Positions 61,422 to 64,000 of a stretch of DNA of 64,000 nucleotides are shown here, piece after piece. A program made the position numbers and the translations under genes. The notes under the pieces were generated by a model that saw nothing but the letters and a program-made list of their open reading frames with translations, had not been told where the DNA came from and did not search any database. Numbering within the stretch: position 1 is the stretch's first letter; every line of letters begins with the position of its first letter. The stretch comes from Lachnospiraceae bacterium (GTDB lineage: Bacteria > Bacillota > Clostridia > Lachnospirales > Lachnospiraceae): contig JAETOL010000006.1 of the NCBI GenBank assembly GCA_021771755.1, positions 1 to 64,000 of the forward strand. Reading direction: 5' to 3'.

Positions 61422-61640
61422 TTATTTATCTCTCCAGATAATTCTGCCCTTGGACAGATCATACGGAGAAAGCTCGATTGTCACTTTATCTCCCGGAAGG
61501 ATACGGATAAAGTTCATACGAAGCTTACCGCTGATATGAGCAAGCACTACGTGCTTATTCTCCAGCTCTACCTTGAACATAGCGTTCGGCAGCTTCTCCA
61601 GTACAGTTCCTTCCACTTCAATCACATCTGCTTTTGACAT
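61422..61640 (-). CDS. infA: Translation initiation factor IF-1
   Basis: 72 aa, S1-like OB fold: [28 protein letters not shown], then [17 protein letters not shown]. Binds the ribosomal A site at initiation. In most Firmicutes rpmJ follows directly; here strong terminators do. Confidence 0.98.
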   Translation of the reverse strand: MSKADVIEVEGTVLEKLPNAMFKVELENKHVVLAHISGKLRMNFIRILPGDKVTIELSPYDLSKGRIIWRDK

Positions 61641-61662
61641 TATTAACCTCCTGTGTCATCTG

Positions 61663-62418
61663 TCATTTTGTAAGAGTCAGAATCTCCGGCTCGCCGTCTG
61701 TGATCAGAACGGTATTTTCATAATGAGCGGAAAGAGATCCGTCCATTGTGACTACAGTCCAGTCATCATCCTCCCAGGCCACATCTGCGCGGCCTATATT
61801 AATCATCGGTTCAATTGCCAGAGTCATGCCCGGCATCAGCTTAATTCCACGACGTTTCTGTGGAAAATTCGGTATCTGCGGATCCTCATGAAGATGAGTT
61901 CCGATACCATGTCCAACCAGATCCCGCACAATACCATAATTGTATTTTGCAGCATATGCTCCGATTGCCTTGGAAATATCATTGAGATGATTTCCTGCCT
62001 TTGCAAATTTGATTCCCTCAAAGAAGCTCTGCTTTGTTACCTCCATAAGCTGACGTGCCTCTGCAGACACTTCTCCTACCGCATAGGTACGGGCAGCATC
62101 AGAATGGTATCCCTTGTAGATCAGACCAGCGTCAATCTTAACAAGATCTCCTTCCTGAATGATTTTCTTTGTTGACGGGATCCCATGTACCACTTCATCA
62201 TTAAGACTGATACAGAAAGATCCTGGAAATCCATTGTAATTTAAAAAGTTTGGAGTACAGCCCAGAGAGCGGATCATTTCCTCTCCGATACGGTCCAGTT
62301 CCTTGGTACTGATTCCCGGTCTGATGTGAGCAGCCAGCTCATTATGGACTTTTTCCAACAGATGACCGGCCTCTCTCATAAGCTCTATTTCATGTTCTGA
62401 CTTAATTGAAACTGACAT
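61663..62418 (-). CDS. map: Methionine aminopeptidase, type I
   Basis: Removes the initiator methionine from new proteins. The 251-aa protein has all five metal ligands: D (V-K-I-D-A-G), D (Y-H-S-D-A-A-R-T), H (G-H-G-I-G-T-H-L-H-E-D-P), E (A-I-E-P-M-I) and a late E in Y-E-N-T-V. It lies 3 bp after adk in the secY-adk-map-infA run. Confidence 0.97.
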   Translation of the reverse strand: MSVSIKSEHEIELMREAGHLLEKVHNELAAHIRPGISTKELDRIGEEMIRSLGCTPNFLNYNGFPGSFCISLNDEVVHGIPSTKKIIQEGDLVKIDAGLIYKGYHSDAARTYAVGEVSAEARQLMEVTKQSFFEGIKFAKAGNHLNDISKAIGAYAAKYNYGIVRDLVGHGIGTHLHEDPQIPNFPQKRRGIKLMPGMTLAIEPMINIGRADVAWEDDDWTVVTMDGSLSAHYENTVLITDGEPEILTLTK

Positions 62419-62421
62419 TTC

Positions 62422-63066
62422 TTATTCTCCTAAAACTCCCACGATCTCCTGGAATACTTCATCCAGAGCACGTGTTCCGTCTACTGTTTTTAATACGCCC
62501 TGTTTTGTATAGTAGTCGATCAGCGGCTGTGTCTGCTCATGATATACATTCAGACGTTTCTGTACGGTCTCCGGTTTGTCATCGTCACGAAGAACAAGTG
62601 CTTCTCCGCAGGTATCACAAATGCCTTCTGTCTTCGGAGCCGCATATACAACATGATAGGTAGCTCCACATTTCAGGCAGGCACGTCTGCCGCCCATGCG
62701 GTTTACAATGTTCTCATCCGGAACATCTACATCGATAGCAAAATCAATCTTGCTTCCCAGTTTTTCAAGCGCCTCTGTCAGACACTCAGCCTGAGGGATT
62801 GTTCTTGGGAAACCATCCAGAACATAGCCATTTTTTGCATCATCCTGCTGAATTCTGTCCACTACAAGATCACAGGTCAGTTCATCAGGTACAAGAAGCC
62901 CCTGATCCATATAGGTTTTTGCCTTTTTTCCAAGCTCTGTGCCATTTTTGATGTTGGCACGGAAGATGTCACCTGTGGAAATATGCGGAATTCCATATTT
63001 CTCAGCGATTTTTTTTGCCTGAGTACCTTTTCCGGCACCCGGTGCACCCAACATGATAATCTTCAT
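62422..63066 (-). CDS. adk: Adenylate kinase
   Basis: 214 aa. P-loop [10 protein letters not shown] at residues 7-16, D-G-F-P-R-T near 84 and a zinc-binding LID with C-L-K-C and C-D-T-C, as in Gram-positive enzymes. Balances AMP, ADP and ATP. The start at 63066 has AAGGAGGG upstream; longer frames are unsupported. Confidence 0.97.
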   Translation of the reverse strand: MKIIMLGAPGAGKGTQAKKIAEKYGIPHISTGDIFRANIKNGTELGKKAKTYMDQGLLVPDELTCDLVVDRIQQDDAKNGYVLDGFPRTIPQAECLTEALEKLGSKIDFAIDVDVPDENIVNRMGGRRACLKCGATYHVVYAAPKTEGICDTCGEALVLRDDDKPETVQKRLNVYHEQTQPLIDYYTKQGVLKTVDGTRALDEVFQEIVGVLGE

Positions 63067-63164
63067 AAAAATACCCTCCTTATATTTAAAATGGCTGCAG
63101 CATGCAAAGCACACCGCAACCTTCATTTCCTGTGCACAGTACCGCTGTAAACAGCGGACACGCA

Positions 63165-64000
63165 CTAGTTAGCCAGAAAGCCTTTGTAGTTGCGGACAAG
63201 CAACTGAGATTCAATCTGTTTCACAGTCTCAAGGACAACACCAACAACGATGATCAGTGAGGTTCCTGCAAAGGAAACCTGAGCCTTAAACACACCGTTA
63301 AAGAAGAACGGGATCACTGCTACAATGATCAGGCCAACTGCGCCTATAAATATAATGTAATTAAGAAGATTCTGCAGATAATCTGATGTGGGTTTTCCTG
63401 GACGGATACCCGGGATAAAACCACCCTGCTTTTTGATATTATCAGCAACTTCCAATGGATTAAATGTAATGGAAGTATAGAAATATGCAAAGAATACGCA
63501 AAGGACAATATACACGATCAGTCCCCAGCTGTATTTCAGCTGAGCCGGATCACACCAGTTACTGGAGGATAATCCTCTCAGAATCTCGCTTCCAATTCCT
63601 GTTCCATTTCCTTTTCCGGCGAACTGAGCGATCAGTCCCGGGAAAGACATAATAGAAGAAGCAAAGATGATCGGAATTACTCCGGCTGTATTTACTTTAA
63701 GAGGAATGTTGTTCGACTGTCCGCCCATGAGCTTACGTCCAACCATCTTCTTGGAGTACTGTACCGGAATTCTTCTTTCTGCTCCATTGAGAATCAGTAC
63801 AAAGACTACAACTGCCAGAATGATAGCAATGATGATCACACCTGCAAGCATTCCTTTTGCGATTGTTTTTCCTTTGATAAAGTTCTCATAAAGAGTCACC
63901 ATATCACTAGGAATTCTGGATACGATATTCACTGCCAGTACGATAGAAATACCGTTACCCACACCCTTTTCTGTGATACGTTCACCAATCCACATCAGCA
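63165..64000 (-). CDS. secY: Preprotein translocase subunit SecY, C-terminal part (start outside the window)
   Basis: The C-terminal 278 or so residues of the Sec channel: E-K-G-V-G-N-G-I-S near the window edge, [22 protein letters not shown] and a C-terminal tail. Ends 98 bp upstream of adk. The reading frame runs off the window at 64000. Confidence 0.97.
   Translation of the reverse strand, partial: LMWIGERITEKGVGNGISIVLAVNIVSRIPSDMVTLYENFIKGKTIAKGMLAGVIIIAIILAVVVFVLILNGAERRIPVQYSKKMVGRKLMGGQSNNIPLKVNTAGVIPIIFASSIMSFPGLIAQFAGKGNGTGIGSEILRGLSSSNWCDPAQLKYSWGLIVYIVLCVFFAYFYTSITFNPLEVADNIKKQGGFIPGIRPGKPTSDYLQNLLNYIIFIGAVGLIIVAVIPFFFNGVFKAQVSFAGTSLIIVVGVVLETVKQIESQLLVRNYKGFLAN

Overview
The window reads as a chromosomal segment of a spore-forming, anaerobic member of the Lachnospiraceae (Clostridia), most likely Blautia or a close relative. 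The grounds are a moderate, fairly low GC content, strong AGGAGG-type ribosome sites, an endospore gene set (spoIIE, spoIIGA, sigE, yabP, yabQ, a cotS-type gene, a cwlD-type amidase), rubredoxin, archaeal-type short ProRS, MurT/GatD and an L17 protein with an internal insertion. This placement comes from gene content and cannot be proved from the window alone. Almost all genes lie on the minus strand, so transcription runs from high to low coordinates.

Region by region. 1-1.1 kb is a small accessory scar: the first codons of an IS3-type transposase, a truncated HTH regulator and a decayed Rpn nuclease. 1.3-10.5 kb holds a PHP phosphatase, a cobalamin-riboswitch unit ending in a cysteine-rich protein, YdcF and SEC-C proteins, a membrane-anchored HAD protein, purB-purA and an amino-acid ABC importer. 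10.6-20.7 kb has a cytosolic GH13 amylase and the classic cluster mazG-hup-rqcP-yabP-yabQ-divIC-spoIIE-tilS-hpt-ftsH, which couples cell division, sporulation and translation quality control. 20.7-29.8 kb carries pgcA, a CotS-like gene, cca, T-box-controlled proS, dCMP deaminase, rpiB, tsaC and an HD hydrolase. 29.9-38.3 kb has two large GT-C-like membrane proteins, then spoIIGA-sigE followed by a cwlD-like gene that is split by a 1,721-bp unit carrying putP. 38.5-43.2 kb has aroD, T-box-controlled thrS, degV and a divergent TetR gene. 43.3-53.5 kb has purL, mrp, a CsoR-type sensor, xpt, an unusual repeat-tailed binding lipoprotein, rubredoxin and gatD-murT. 53.7-64 kb is the end of the ribosomal protein cluster (secY-adk-map-infA, then rpmJ-rpsM-rpsK-rpsD-rpoA-rplQ), interrupted by hflK-hflC and a MATE exporter.

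Regulation is unusually readable. There are T-box leaders on proS and thrS, a cobalamin riboswitch, a probable yybP-ykoY (Mn2+) riboswitch in front of hflK, and Spo0A-type promoters with 21-bp spacers in front of both spoIIE and spoIIGA.

The observations I would follow first are these. (1) The putP unit has 8-bp target duplications and interrupts a cwlD-like gene so that precise removal would restore a 238-codon reading frame. (2) The probable manganese riboswitch controls SPFH proteases partners rather than a metal exporter. (3) An unexplained structured leader with its own terminator lies between the cobalamin riboswitch and its gene. (4) Two related intergenic RNA-like modules lie in front of rqcP and thrS. 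(5) The spoIIGA promoter is nested inside the aroD terminator. No rRNA, tRNA or CRISPR array was seen.
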